NCBI GenBank assembly: GCA_964512095.1
Contig: CAZEIH010000006.1
Span: forward strand, 1 to 64,000
Length of the DNA stretch: 64,000 nt
Reading direction: 5' to 3'
From: DTU013 sp964512095
Lineage (GTDB): Bacteria > Bacillota > Clostridia > Acetivibrionales > DTU013
In this document: positions 45,852-54,654 of the stretch, in pieces
How the letters are laid out: each line of letters starts with the position of its first letter
How positions within the stretch are numbered: position 1 is the first letter of the stretch
Notes under the pieces: generated by a model
What the model saw: only the letters and a program-made list of their open reading frames with translations
What the model was told of the DNA's origin: nothing
The model's database searches: none
Made by a program: the position numbers and the translations under genes

Positions 45852-46120
45852 GAACTGGTTTATTCAATTTTCAATGGGGCCAGACCCCCATACCCCCTCG
45901 CTACGGGCGAAATGAATTCGCCATACGCTACACTCCGTGCGCCACGCCTAAACGGGAGTTTGAACAACGTCGACTGGTCGCCCATGCATCCTGACTGGGA
46001 GATTGTACTCGCCACTGACAGCTTTTTCAATCGGTATCCCCCATTGTTCAACATTATTCATTGGGTTCATGAGTCATACTTCTACTTAGTGATGCTTTTA
46101 TGAAAGTCTCAATTATTACA
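45852..46120. other. intergenic sequence without recognisable gene
   Basis: A GC-richer stretch (GGGGCCAGACCCCCATACCC and a Cys-less 63-codon plus-strand frame) that matches no protein I know. It may be a decayed gene or repeat. The sequence between the c-di-AMP terminator and dapB (45128-45481) likewise holds only a minus-strand frame of about 55 codons (ending 45261) without family resemblance. Confidence 0.3.
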
Positions 46121-46157
46121 AAAGAAAAACCCGCTCCCTGGGGGCGGATTTTTCTTT
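46121..46157. terminator. strong bidirectional terminator
   Basis: AAAAGAAAAACCCGC, a loop with CCCTGGGGG, and GCGGATTTTTCTTTT fold into a long stem flanked by A and T runs. It can serve the SIMPL gene (minus strand, ending at 46234) and anything transcribed from the left. Confidence 0.85.
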
Positions 46158-46233
46158 TGTAACTAATATATGCTGTATAATTCATTCCAGTGAACCAGTG
46201 CACTACACACCATAAGCTTAGTGTGCTATTTTC

Positions 46234-46992
46234 TTAATACTCGTATACTATACTTACATTCGCTGAAATTTCCATTGTTCCAGCCTGGATTGGCGTTGTA
46301 GCATTGAACCCCTCCGCTGCCTTCATATCATAAACAGCGAAGTTGCTGAGAGGACTATACCCACCACCTTCATTGACTGATATCGGTGCTTTCAAGGTTA
46401 CTTCCAGTGCTCCAGCTATAGTATTTGCCTTTTTCTTTGCTGCCAGTACTGCATTCTTCAGTGCAGCATTGTAATAATCCTCATAATTGCTAATTCCAAA
46501 ACTGATGCTGCTACTTGTGTTTACACCGCTGTCAGCGGCTGCATCAATGACACTACCAGTCTTGTCTAAATCTCTCACTGTAACACTTACATTATTGTTG
46601 ACAGTGTATCCTACTATATTACTTATACCGGTTTCCTTGTTGTAATCATATCTTGGGCTAATAGAATAATTCACTGTCTTGATATCATCTTCACTAATAC
46701 CCAGTGCTTTTATTGAAGCAATTACCTTGTCCATTGATGTAGCGTTGGCCTTTTGGGCTACTTTTGCATCCTTGTCTTGAGAAACAACTCCAAGAGTTAT
46801 AGTAGCAAAATCCGGAGAAGCACTTACCTTAGACTGACCTGTTACATTGATGGTTCTCTTTTCTGCTCCTTCTTCAGCAGCCTGTGTCGGTGCATTTACA
46901 AAAATGCCTAACACCGAAACAAATAGTGCCGCTGCGACAAGTACTAGTGCTACCATCATTATCTTGTTTTTTGTCGAAAATATCTGTGTCAT
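46234..46992 (-). CDS. SIMPL (DUF541) domain protein
   Basis: At 252 aa, it has an N-terminal hydrophobic helix (about residues 10-32, MMVALVLVAAALFVSVLGIF), then the SIMPL domain. Repeated features are INVTGQSKVSASPDFATITLGV, SISPRYDYNKETG, VNNNVSVTVRDLDKTGSVID, and the C-terminal GTMEISANVSIVYEY. Family members assemble as oligomeric surface proteins of uncertain role. The AGGTG binding site before ATG at 46992 supports the start. It is monocistronic. Confidence 0.9.
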   Translation of the reverse strand: MTQIFSTKNKIMMVALVLVAAALFVSVLGIFVNAPTQAAEEGAEKRTINVTGQSKVSASPDFATITLGVVSQDKDAKVAQKANATSMDKVIASIKALGISEDDIKTVNYSISPRYDYNKETGISNIVGYTVNNNVSVTVRDLDKTGSVIDAAADSGVNTSSSISFGISNYEDYYNAALKNAVLAAKKKANTIAGALEVTLKAPISVNEGGGYSPLSNFAVYDMKAAEGFNATTPIQAGTMEISANVSIVYEY

Positions 46993-47200
46993 GGTTACAC
47001 CTCCAATAATTATTGAACGGTTAATAAAACGTATTGAATATAATACCTTTTAAATCCGAATCCATTATATACTTAGACGAGCATATCGGCTAAAAGTTCC
47101 CTCCAACTATATAAAAGTCACGTTTTCAGCAAACATCTTATCTTAATACGCCATTTCTCCGTCTATCACGGCTCAATAGCCATTCTCGGTGTTCTAAACC

Positions 47201-47240
47201 GTCTCCGCCTGACTCCCTCAGCGAAGCGAATTGAATGACT
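47201..47240. repeat. fragment of the dispersed repeat (module 2 end)
   Basis: Reverse complement GTCATTCAATTCGCTTCGCT, GAGGGAGTCAGGCGGAGAC. It matches the first 35 nt of the copies at 44138 and 58262. The middle and the hairpin module are missing. Confidence 0.6.
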
Positions 47241-47246
47241 GGCATG

Positions 47247-48248
47247 TCATGATATCGTACGTTGTTCATAATGAACTGATGACGACCACTTTCCGCAGCG
47301 ATCTCCCCATCTTGCCTTAACCACACCGTCCATCATCAGCTCCACTATTTCGCACATACCTGCGCAACCATTACATTCAAAGCTTTTTGTTGTATAATCC
47401 CGCTTCATTGCCCCAAAACCGTTGAATTTGGTTGCCGAATTCCTTTCTGTCATTGCTTTTTGTCTTGCAAATAATGCTGCTCCAAAGGCCCCCATCACAG
47501 AGTATTCCTCAGGAATTATTACCCTGACCCCTAACTCCCTTTCAAAGGCAGCCGCAATTCCCTTATTGGCAGCAACACCGCCCTGAAAAACTACAGGTTC
47601 ACAGATTTCTTTACCCTTTGCCAGGTTGTTGAGATAATTCCTAACAAGGGCTTCACACAGACCGTTAACAATGTCTTCATTGGTGTGGCCTGACTGTTGC
47701 TTATGTATCATGTCCGACTCGGCAAAAACAGCACACCTGCCTGCTATCCTGACTGGTGCAACTGACCTGAGCGCCATATCACCAAACTCCTCAATAGGTA
47801 CTCCCAGCCTTGCCGCTTGCCTGTCTAAAAACGAACCTGTTCCGGCTGCACATACCGTATTCATTGCAAAGTCCTTGACTATACCGTCTCTAAGAACTAT
47901 TATTTTAGAATCCTGTCCACCTATTTCGAGTATTGTTCTGACTCCGGGCACTATTGCCTGGGCTGCTACTGCATGAGTTGTTATCTCATTTTTAATAATA
48001 TCCGCCCCAATTATTACCCCTGCTAGCTCACGACCGCTTCCGGTGACACCCACACCAGAAATCGCTGTATAACTGCATTTCTCAGCTATTTCCCTCATTC
48101 CTTCAAGCATAGACTGGATTGGCCTACCGCTAGTACGTCTGTATAGCTGTGCACTTATATGCCCCTCCCGGTCTATAATCACAACATTAGTACTGACAGA
48201 TCCTACATCAATTCCAAGATAATTCCCCTCCACCTTCGTACTTCTCAC
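47247..48248 (-). CDS. 2-hydroxyacyl-CoA dehydratase activase-type ATPase (HgdC/BadFG family)
   Basis: A 333-aa ASKHA-fold ATPase: LGIDVGSVSTNVVIID (phosphate 1), ILEIGGQDSKII (phosphate 2), and the [4Fe-4S] ligand motif in AMNTVCAAGTGSFLD. A second Cys group is at the C-terminus (FECNGCAGMCEIVEL...GDRCGKW), as in the larger activase-related subfamily. It would pump an electron into dehydratase subunits at ATP cost. It overlaps the next upstream gene by 41 nt, so the three genes 47247-50558 are one operon. Confidence 0.88.
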   Translation of the reverse strand: MRSTKVEGNYLGIDVGSVSTNVVIIDREGHISAQLYRRTSGRPIQSMLEGMREIAEKCSYTAISGVGVTGSGRELAGVIIGADIIKNEITTHAVAAQAIVPGVRTILEIGGQDSKIIVLRDGIVKDFAMNTVCAAGTGSFLDRQAARLGVPIEEFGDMALRSVAPVRIAGRCAVFAESDMIHKQQSGHTNEDIVNGLCEALVRNYLNNLAKGKEICEPVVFQGGVAANKGIAAAFERELGVRVIIPEEYSVMGAFGAALFARQKAMTERNSATKFNGFGAMKRDYTTKSFECNGCAGMCEIVELMMDGVVKARWGDRCGKWSSSVHYEQRTIS

Positions 48249-49323
48249 TCTCCCTTCTTTTTTCCAACATATCTACAAAAGCCTCTACTCTGGTCATATA
48301 CCCGGCTTCCCCTGTCATTTCATCAATGATAAGCGATAACACAGGTATTCCCATATCATTTTCTACTGACGGCAGAAGACTTTCAGCAACAATTTCAGGC
48401 ATACATGATAATGGGAATATCTGTATGACCCCATCATAACCATATTGTGCATACATTGCCGTATGTCCAACAGTCTCCTGAGCATGACCTCCTATCATTG
48501 CACCCAACCAAGGCTTTGCCTCTTTTGCATACCGCATGTCTCTGGGCAGATGCAGGCCTTTTTTTATCATGTGCTCAATTATCCAATTGCTTACAGTGAC
48601 TTTCCTGTCTACCTCCACACCAAGTCTGCCAAGCCTTTGTTGTATCTCAAAGCTGGCGAAATGCTCAATGCCTGTATATATTTCTCCAACAATACCAACC
48701 TTTAGGGGACTTTCGTCTGTTCTGAGTTTGATGGAGCGCAATTCAAATTCCGTTTTCTTCAAAAGCCCCATTATACCTTTTGTACCTTTTGTAACAAGGG
48801 CCTTCTCTCTGAAGCCTCTGTATACTCTGTCAGTGCTACCTTGCTCTATTTCCCGGGCTCTTATCCTAAAGGACAGCATTTCAATTTCATCAGTATACTT
48901 TGCTATTTTTACTGCTCTCCAAAGGATTCTAGGGAGCCTAATCAAATCGGCAGTGCCGGGCACTATTCTGCGAACCCTTTTATAAAGGTCTTTAACTCCA
49001 CGGGTTGCCTCAAGGGTGATTATCTCCATATCATAGCCTGCACCCTGTAGTATTTCCTTATGCAGCTGAGAGTAGTACCCGAAGCGGCAAGGTCCACAGC
49101 CCCCTGCCATCAGAATTGTATCAGCACCCATTTCATACGCCTGTAGGTAGTTTCCGATGTTAATTTTTAAAGGAAGGCAAACCATTTCAGGCACATGTCT
49201 AGTTCCCAGCTCTAGAGCCTTTTTGTTGTTGAAGGGCGGGATGACATAATCTATACCCAGATCATCCAATATTGATTTGACACATATATATGTATTACCC
49301 AGATGCGGAAATGTAATTTTCAT
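48208..49323 (-). CDS. 2-hydroxyacyl-CoA dehydratase subunit-like protein (DUF2229 type)
   Basis: About 371 aa from the ATG of MKITFPHLGNTY, preceded by GGAGAAGTCAG. The motif LGTRHVPEMVCLPLKINIGN and the CGPCRFGYYSQLH Cys cluster are typical of HgdA/B-like proteins that hold an iron-sulfur cluster. It also has SCMPEIVAESLLPS and HSGEAG-type EMTGEAGYMTRVEAF near the C-terminus. It belongs to the activase-associated group whose substrate is unknown; it need not dehydrate a hydroxyacyl-CoA. Overlaps its upstream neighbour by 29 nt. Confidence 0.82.
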   Translation of the reverse strand: MKITFPHLGNTYICVKSILDDLGIDYVIPPFNNKKALELGTRHVPEMVCLPLKINIGNYLQAYEMGADTILMAGGCGPCRFGYYSQLHKEILQGAGYDMEIITLEATRGVKDLYKRVRRIVPGTADLIRLPRILWRAVKIAKYTDEIEMLSFRIRAREIEQGSTDRVYRGFREKALVTKGTKGIMGLLKKTEFELRSIKLRTDESPLKVGIVGEIYTGIEHFASFEIQQRLGRLGVEVDRKVTVSNWIIEHMIKKGLHLPRDMRYAKEAKPWLGAMIGGHAQETVGHTAMYAQYGYDGVIQIFPLSCMPEIVAESLLPSVENDMGIPVLSLIIDEMTGEAGYMTRVEAFVDMLEKRRESEKYEGGGELSWN

Positions 49324-50558
49324 TCTGACTTCTCCATTGCAGCATATCGACGAAGGCCTCCAGCCTTGTATTGAAGCCTGCTTCGCCTGAATGCTCATCT
49401 ATTGATATTGTAATAAATGGCAGGCTGTACTTCCTTCTGATGTTTCGTTCTATAAGATCATTCACAAATGAATCTATGCCACAGCCAAAGCTCGTAACAC
49501 ATATAAACCCATCCACCATGCCTACTTCAGCCATATATAGAGCGGCTCCGTATGCCTTCCTGCCATAGTTCCAAAACATCGGCTTGTCCAGCTTCCCCGC
49601 CTGCGCATTGATTTCACTCTCCTCAATCATCTCCATGGTCCTAACCTGAGCCCCATACTTCTCCAGCTTCCCCAGCAGATCCATGCTAATATACCTATCG
49701 TATATATTATACGAGTGCCCAATCACCCCAATCCGTTGGGAATTCCTTTGGGAATTCCTTTGGGGACAGTTCTCACCTTCCGGATGACCAACCACCTCAA
49801 TCCGCCGGGNNNNNNNNNNNNNNNNNNNNNNNNNNNNNNNNNNNNNNNNNNNNNNNNNNNNNNNNNNNNNNNNNNNNNNNNNNNNNNNNNNNNNNNNNNN
49901 NNNNNNNNNTCCTTTGGGGACAGTTCTCACCTTCCGGATGACCAACCGTTGCAATCCGCTGGGAATTCCTTTGGGGACAGTTCTCACCTTCCGGATGACC
50001 AACCACCTCAATCCGTTGAGGACTCCTTTGGGGACAGTTCTCACCTTCTGAACTCCTATATAAAAAAGAGCAGTTCTCGTTCTGCTGATATTCTAGTGCC
50101 CTCCAATACGCCTTTACCGCCTTCCGCCTATCAACTCCCAACATAGCTCCAGCTTGCACTGCTGCTACTAGTCCTCCCTTTTTGGAGCTCCTCATATTAA
50201 CCTCGGTATCTATCAATACTGGTAGGTCCTTTAGCGTATGTCGTATCATATCAGGCAGTCCACCAAATTCAGGACATATATATTCATTTTTTGATATGCT
50301 TGTGAACCTGGGCACCAAGATATAGTCCACCTTACCCTTTAGGTTAATCACATGCCCGTAAAATAGCTTTATTGGCAGGCATGCTTCATCAACGCAGGCC
50401 TTAACTCCATCGTCCAAAATACGTTTATTGGTTTGTTCGGAAACTATGACTTCAGCTCCTAATTCACTGAAAAACTTCTCCCAAAAGGATATGAATTTAT
50501 AGTAGAACAGGCTTCTAGGTATTCCTATTTTTACACACAAAAGTTTAACACCCCTCAT
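49295..50558 (-). CDS. 2-hydroxyacyl-CoA dehydratase-like protein interrupted by a coding repeat and a gap
   Basis: One gene in two parts around 100 Ns. The 5' half (50558 to the gap) encodes KIGIPRSLFYYKFISFWEKF and ACLPIKLFYGH, as in DUF2229 proteins. The 3' half encodes VIGHSYNIYDRYISMDLLG, VDGFICVTSFGCGIDSF and ISIDEHSGEAGFNTRLEAF. Between them lie 19-residue repeats (EGENCPQRNSQRIEVVGHP). The two parts are in different frames in the window only because the gap length is arbitrary; the repeat reads in the same frame on both sides. The N-terminus may be a TTG start at 50540. The true number of repeats is unknown. Confidence 0.75.
49740..50055. repeat. 57-bp coding tandem repeat spanning an assembly gap (49810-49909)
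   Basis: Copies start at 49757, 49911, 49968 and 50025 with a 57-nt period. Each contains TTTGGGGACAGTTCTCACCT and GGATGACCAACC. A 12-nt duplication (GGAATTCCTTTG) sits at the left edge. The gap is exactly 100 Ns, a placeholder, so more copies are probably hidden. The core GGGGACAGTTCTCAC is shared with intergenic repeats at 58675-58803 and near 1981. Confidence 0.9.
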
Positions 50559-50648
50559 AAAAAAAGTTTAATTGTCATCTCGTATTATTGACAAATAGGA
50601 TGAGTTTATACAGAAGCATGGGAATAGGCCTCTCTCTATATTTAAGCA

Positions 50649-50808
50649 GGGGCACACCTTATATGCACAGAACGTAGAACTGATATCAGCAGAGCTATCA
50701 AACTCATGGTGGACGGGCACATCTCATATACACAGAAAGTTGAACGCAACTCGACACGCAGATTGTGTCGCTGATTGAAACGAATATCTCATATACATAA
50801 AGTAGAAC
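50649..50808. CRISPR. short degenerate array with CRISPR-like spacing
   Basis: Three imperfect repeats of about 31 nt end at 50680, 50745 and 50808 (consensus GGCACATCTCATATACACAG then AAAGTAGAAC). They are separated by two unrelated spacers of exactly 34 nt (50681-50714, 50746-50779). A fourth, weaker copy may lie at about 50587-50617. The regular spacing is what a decayed CRISPR array would show. No cas genes are in the window and repeats differ by several bases, so a non-CRISPR tandem repeat remains possible. Rest of 50559-50991: no gene. Confidence 0.4.
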
Positions 50809-50850
50809 TAGCTACATAGGCAACTGGAATAAGATGAGAAAATAGGGGAA

Positions 50851-50879
50851 GAGGTCAACGTATTCTGAAGACATAAACA
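50851..50879. repeat. fragment of the dispersed palindromic repeat
   Basis: GAGGTCAACGTATTCTGAAG ACATAAACA matches the right end (TCTGAAGACATAGATAAA) of copies at 28848 (reverse) and 58262. Confidence 0.5.
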
Positions 50880-50991
50880 AATAATCCGGCATCTGTTTAG
50901 GATGCCGGACTATATTCTGACTAGTAAAGAACTACATATGGTCTGTCTCTAAGCTTTACATTGAAATATTAGACACATCCCAGTATCTCGC

Positions 50992-51921
50992 TTAGGCCTT
51001 GCCGTCGCAGCCAAGAACATTGACGATCTTGTTCGTTACAAGCTCCTTGATGGCCTGTCTAGCAGGTCCAAGGTACTGTCTGGGATCGAAGTGCTCAGGA
51101 TGCTGTACGAAGTATTCTCTGATGGTTGCAGTCATAGCAAGCCTCAGGTCGGAGTCTATGTTGATTTTGCAGACTGCAGATCTTGCTGCCTGTCTAAGCA
51201 TTTCTTCCGGAACGCCCTTTGCACCTGGCATATCTCCGCCGTTTTTATTAATCTTCTCAACCAATTCAGGTATTACTGAGGAAGCACCGTGAAGAACTAT
51301 CGGGAATCCCGGCAATCTTTTTGAAACTTCATCCAGTATGTCGAATCTAAGCATTGCTTCGCCTTTAAATTTGAATGCGCCATGGCTTGTGCCTATAGCG
51401 ATGGCCAGTGAGTCAACGCCGGTCTTGCTGACGAATTCTTCAACTTCCTCAGGCCTTGTATACGATGCGTCCGCAGCCGATACATTAACGTCATCCTCAA
51501 TACCGGCAAGTCTGCCGAGTTCGCCTTCTACCACTACGCCGTGAGCATGGGCATATTCAACGACCTGCTTGGTCAGCTTGATGTTTTCTTCAAATGAATG
51601 ATGTGAACCGTCGATCATAACTGACGTAAAACCACCATCAATACAAGATTTGCACAGTTCGAAGGTATCACCGTGATCAAGATGCAGACAAATCGGTAGC
51701 CCTGTTTCAGCAACGGCTGCTTCGACCAATTTCATAAGGTATGTGTGATTGGCATATTTTCTAGCTCCAGAGGATACTTGCAAAATCAGAGGAGCATTGA
51801 CTTCCTTTGCGGCTTCTGTGATTCCCTGCACGATTTCCATGTTGTTCACATTGAAAGCGCCAATAGCGTATCCGCCTTCATAAGCCTTCTTGAACATTTC
51901 AGTTGATGTAACCAATGGCAT
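50992..51921 (-). CDS. fba: class II fructose-bisphosphate aldolase
   Basis: This 309-aa zinc-dependent aldolase of glycolysis and gluconeogenesis has the catalytic Asp and zinc His in CLHLDHGDTFELCK (near residue 80), VEGELGRLAGIED (second metal and Glu), and GTSHGAFKF and HGASSV later. Normal length and intact. Start ATG at 51921 after AAAAAGGAGTTGTTTTT. The promoter-proximal part is disturbed in the assembly by a duplicated 55-bp flank and 100 Ns, but the coding sequence is not. It is divergent from pfp. Confidence 0.97.
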   Translation of the reverse strand: MPLVTSTEMFKKAYEGGYAIGAFNVNNMEIVQGITEAAKEVNAPLILQVSSGARKYANHTYLMKLVEAAVAETGLPICLHLDHGDTFELCKSCIDGGFTSVMIDGSHHSFEENIKLTKQVVEYAHAHGVVVEGELGRLAGIEDDVNVSAADASYTRPEEVEEFVSKTGVDSLAIAIGTSHGAFKFKGEAMLRFDILDEVSKRLPGFPIVLHGASSVIPELVEKINKNGGDMPGAKGVPEEMLRQAARSAVCKINIDSDLRLAMTATIREYFVQHPEHFDPRQYLGPARQAIKELVTNKIVNVLGCDGKA

Positions 51922-52093
51922 AAAAACAACTCCTTTTTNNNNNNNNNNNNNNNNNNNNNNNNNNNNNNNNNNNNNNNNNNNNNNNNNNNNNNNNNNNNNN
52001 NNNNNNNNNNNNNNNNNNNNNNNNNNNNNNNNNNNNNNGCCTTCTTGAACATTTCAGTTGATGTAACCAATGGCATAAAAACAACTCCTTTTT
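51884..52093. other. assembly gap with duplicated 55-bp flank
   Basis: The 55 bases at 51884-51938 (start of fba with its ribosome binding site) are repeated exactly at 52039-52093 on the other side of 100 Ns (51939-52038). The gap is best explained as two contigs that overlap but were not merged; there is probably no missing sequence. Confidence 0.9.
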
Positions 52094-52224
52094 CTATATA
52101 ATATAATATTGCATACTTAACGATAGAATATGTAATGTCACAACGCATCAATTTACCTTAGCTTTGTTGCGTTCCAATGAGGCGGAAGATACACTATCCG
52201 TCTCGTTACAAATTTATCATATTA

Positions 52225-52252
52225 ATTTTATCAGATTTCATTCATAAATCAA
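52225..52252 (-). promoter_or_regulatory. candidate promoter of fba
   Basis: Minus strand TTGATT (52252-52247), 16-nt spacer, TAAAAT (52230-52225). It leaves a leader of roughly 130 nt (after removing the duplicated flank) with a GAGACGGAT/TCCGCCTC hairpin. Confidence 0.45.
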
Positions 52253-52334
52253 GTTTATTTTACCCAAATAACGGCTAATTAACTATTCTCCCTAATACTA
52301 GCTAGCAGTAAGTTAAGAAATTACTCATCTTTAA

Positions 52335-52363
52335 TTGCAATTTGCCACATCTTGTGTTATATT
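52335..52363 (+). promoter_or_regulatory. sigma-A-type promoter of pfp
   Basis: TTGCAA (52335-52340), 17-nt spacer, TATATT (52358-52363). The start of transcription near 52371 gives a short leader with AGGAGGT directly before the ATG at 52394. Confidence 0.75.
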
Positions 52364-52393
52364 TTACTTTGATTTCTATCAGGAGGTATAATT

Positions 52394-53641
52394 ATGAGCG
52401 ATCTAAAAGGAGCAGCAATTTTTGGCCAATCAGGCGGACCGACTTCGGTTATTAACGCTAGTGCTGCAGGCGTTTTTCAGGAAGCATTGAAACAGGGAGC
52501 CATTACAGCTGTATATGGCGCAGCACATGGTATTAGAGGTATCCTCGAAGAAAAATTCTATGATATGAGCAAGGAAGACCAGCATGAACTGGATCTTTTG
52601 AAGACCACTCCTTCCTCTGCTCTGGGTTCTGTTCGTTATAAGCTAAAAAATGCAGAAGATGATGATACAGATTACAAGAGACTGCTGGAAGTTTTCAAGA
52701 AGTATGATATCAGGTATTTCTTCTATAATGGCGGAAATGACTCAATGGATACCTGCAACAAAATAAGCAAATTCATGCAGAAGTCAGGCTATGAATGCAG
52801 AGTCATGGGCGTGCCGAAGACTATCGATAACGATCTGTGGGGAACTGACCATTGCCCAGGCTATGCTAGCGCAGCGAAATACATCGCTACTTCCACTATG
52901 GAAGTTTACCACGACGCCAGAGTTTATGACAAAGGAATGATCACTGTCCTTGAAATTATGGGAAGGAATGCTGGATGGCTTACTGCCTCCGCCGCCTTGG
53001 CTGCCTATGCTGGCTTTGGCCCTGACCTAATCTATTTGCCAGAAATCCCATTCGATATGGATAAATTCGTTGCTGAGACAATGGATGTGTATAAGAAAAA
53101 TAACAATGTCATTATCGCTGTTTCCGAAGGTATCAGGGATAAGGATGGCACATACATTTCAGAATACGGTTCAGATCTTGCAAAGAATAAGGATGCTTTT
53201 GGACATGCTCAGTTGGGCGGTCTTGCATCTACCCTTGCAAACATTCTGCAGGAAAAAACCGGTGCAAAGGTTCGAGGAATCGAATTCAGTCTACTTCAGA
53301 GATGTGCTGCACATTTAGGTTCACTAACTGATGTCAACGAAGCTTACATGGCAGGCCAGATGGCAGTCAGGTTTGCAGTTGAGGGAAAGACTGATTACAT
53401 GGTGGCATTTGAAAGAGCCGCAGGACCTGAATACAAATGCAATGTCAAGCTAATCAACCTCACTGAGGTTGCCAACGCAGAGAAAAAGATCCCCCGCGAA
53501 TGGATAAACGAAGCAGGCAACGGTCTGAAGCAGGAATTCATCGACTATGCTCTGCCACTGATTCAGGGAGCTTCAACTCCTCCGCTGGAAAATGGCTTGC
53601 CCAGGTTTGCAAAGCTTAAGAAGGTTTTGGCAACCAAATAA
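52394..53641 (+). CDS. pfp: 6-phosphofructokinase, PPi-type family
   Basis: At 415 aa, it has FGQSGGPTSVINASAAGVF at the N-terminus, then YNGGNDSMDT (near residue 113), VPKTIDNDL and MGRNAGWLTA. The GGND sequence, in place of the GGDGS of ATP enzymes, and the long form indicate the pyrophosphate-dependent clade. It phosphorylates fructose-6-phosphate with PPi in place of ATP and is reversible, which is usual in clostridia that conserve energy this way. Together with the divergent fba it covers two consecutive glycolytic steps. Confidence 0.93.
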   Translation: MSDLKGAAIFGQSGGPTSVINASAAGVFQEALKQGAITAVYGAAHGIRGILEEKFYDMSKEDQHELDLLKTTPSSALGSVRYKLKNAEDDDTDYKRLLEVFKKYDIRYFFYNGGNDSMDTCNKISKFMQKSGYECRVMGVPKTIDNDLWGTDHCPGYASAAKYIATSTMEVYHDARVYDKGMITVLEIMGRNAGWLTASAALAAYAGFGPDLIYLPEIPFDMDKFVAETMDVYKKNNNVIIAVSEGIRDKDGTYISEYGSDLAKNKDAFGHAQLGGLASTLANILQEKTGAKVRGIEFSLLQRCAAHLGSLTDVNEAYMAGQMAVRFAVEGKTDYMVAFERAAGPEYKCNVKLINLTEVANAEKKIPREWINEAGNGLKQEFIDYALPLIQGASTPPLENGLPRFAKLKKVLATK

Positions 53642-53699
53642 AAATTGCTTTAAAATGCTAAAGCTATCTCAGTAATTTATAACTAAAAAGAACAAACAG

Positions 53700-53732
53700 C
53701 CTCACTGGATTAGTTATTCAGTGAGGTTTTTG
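53700..53732 (+). terminator. intrinsic terminator of pfp
   Basis: CCTCACTG/CAGTGAGG stem (53700-53707 and 53719-53726) followed by TTTTTG, about 60 nt after the pfp stop. Confidence 0.9.
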
Positions 53733-53780
53733 TATATTTCTACATATTAACCCTTTTTTATTCTCTTCGTAAAGTCATCT

Positions 53781-54614
53781 TTAAGCCGATATTTCGATGT
53801 AACGCATTACAATAATCTGTATTATGGGAGCAATCAGTATAACAATTGCAATCAAACATCTTATCAAACCGACCCGGGTATGTTTAACTTCAACACTTAA
53901 TTTCTTGTCCCATTTTGTTATCTTATTGTTTTTTAAGTAGAAGTATGACATTATGTATGTCACAAACGATAAAACTGGAATTCCTAATCCTTCGCCATAA
54001 ATCCAAACACCAAGTACACGCTTCAAAGATGTTTTAGTATTTAGTCTTGTCCTATCACAATTTCCAACATGAATATTTAGTAACCACTTACCAAAAGTAT
54101 ATCCAAACTTTGATATGGCAAAGCCTTCAACAAATATCCATAGCGCATAAATTACTGCATTTATGACATAACCATTTGCTATGGATAACAAGTCCTCATA
54201 GGTGCTAATAGAAATCAGCTTAAGAAGCTCTCTTATCAAAAATCCCCATATAAATATATCTATACTCCTTGCAAATAATCTTACCCACGGCCTCACTGAA
54301 CTTTTTTTTTGTCTATTTTCCAGAATCTTATCTCGATATTCATATATACTTTCATACCCACCTGAACTGCTATACAATTCATTATATACTGGAATACTTG
54401 AGCTATCCTCGTTGACTTGAATGCCAGAATCATCTTTGGGTTTGGGTTCATTAAAAACACTATCATAATCAATGCCTCTTTTTTGCAAAATACTTTTCGC
54501 AATGTCGATGGCTTTAGGCTCATATTCCTCATAATCTACTGTAACAATTTTAATAAGTGTCTCGTCATTCAGCAAATCCATTCTTTCTTCTATTTCACTT
54601 AAGTAATTTTGCAT
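53781..54614 (-). CDS. RDD-family membrane protein
   Basis: About 277 aa. The start is at the ATG of MQNYLSEIEERM, with GTGAGGTAG upstream; a TTG six codons earlier lacks a binding site. The N-terminal 115 residues are soluble and acidic. The membrane part begins with RLFARSIDIFIWGFLIREL, the RDD motif region, with four to five TM helices (YVINAVIYALWIFVEGFAIS, GIPVLSFVTYIMSYFYL, LIRCLIAIVILIAPIIQIIV). TFGKWLLNIHV is typical of the family. Function unknown; some RDD proteins are Na+/H+ antiporters. Confidence 0.85.
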   Translation of the reverse strand: MQNYLSEIEERMDLLNDETLIKIVTVDYEEYEPKAIDIAKSILQKRGIDYDSVFNEPKPKDDSGIQVNEDSSSIPVYNELYSSSGGYESIYEYRDKILENRQKKSSVRPWVRLFARSIDIFIWGFLIRELLKLISISTYEDLLSIANGYVINAVIYALWIFVEGFAISKFGYTFGKWLLNIHVGNCDRTRLNTKTSLKRVLGVWIYGEGLGIPVLSFVTYIMSYFYLKNNKITKWDKKLSVEVKHTRVGLIRCLIAIVILIAPIIQIIVMRYIEISA

Positions 54615-54654
54615 TTCTACCTCACAATCCAAAAGTTTATCTCGAAATAATTCT

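Noticed and set aside
45912..46103. 63-codon plus-strand ORF
   Set aside because: No ribosome binding site, no family resemblance, and it opposes the direction of all nearby genes.
49295..50146. Separate ORFs reading through the N run in three frames
   Set aside because: They arise from the arbitrary 100-N length and from alternative frames of the 57-bp repeat; only the GENCPQR frame joins to conserved protein on both sides.
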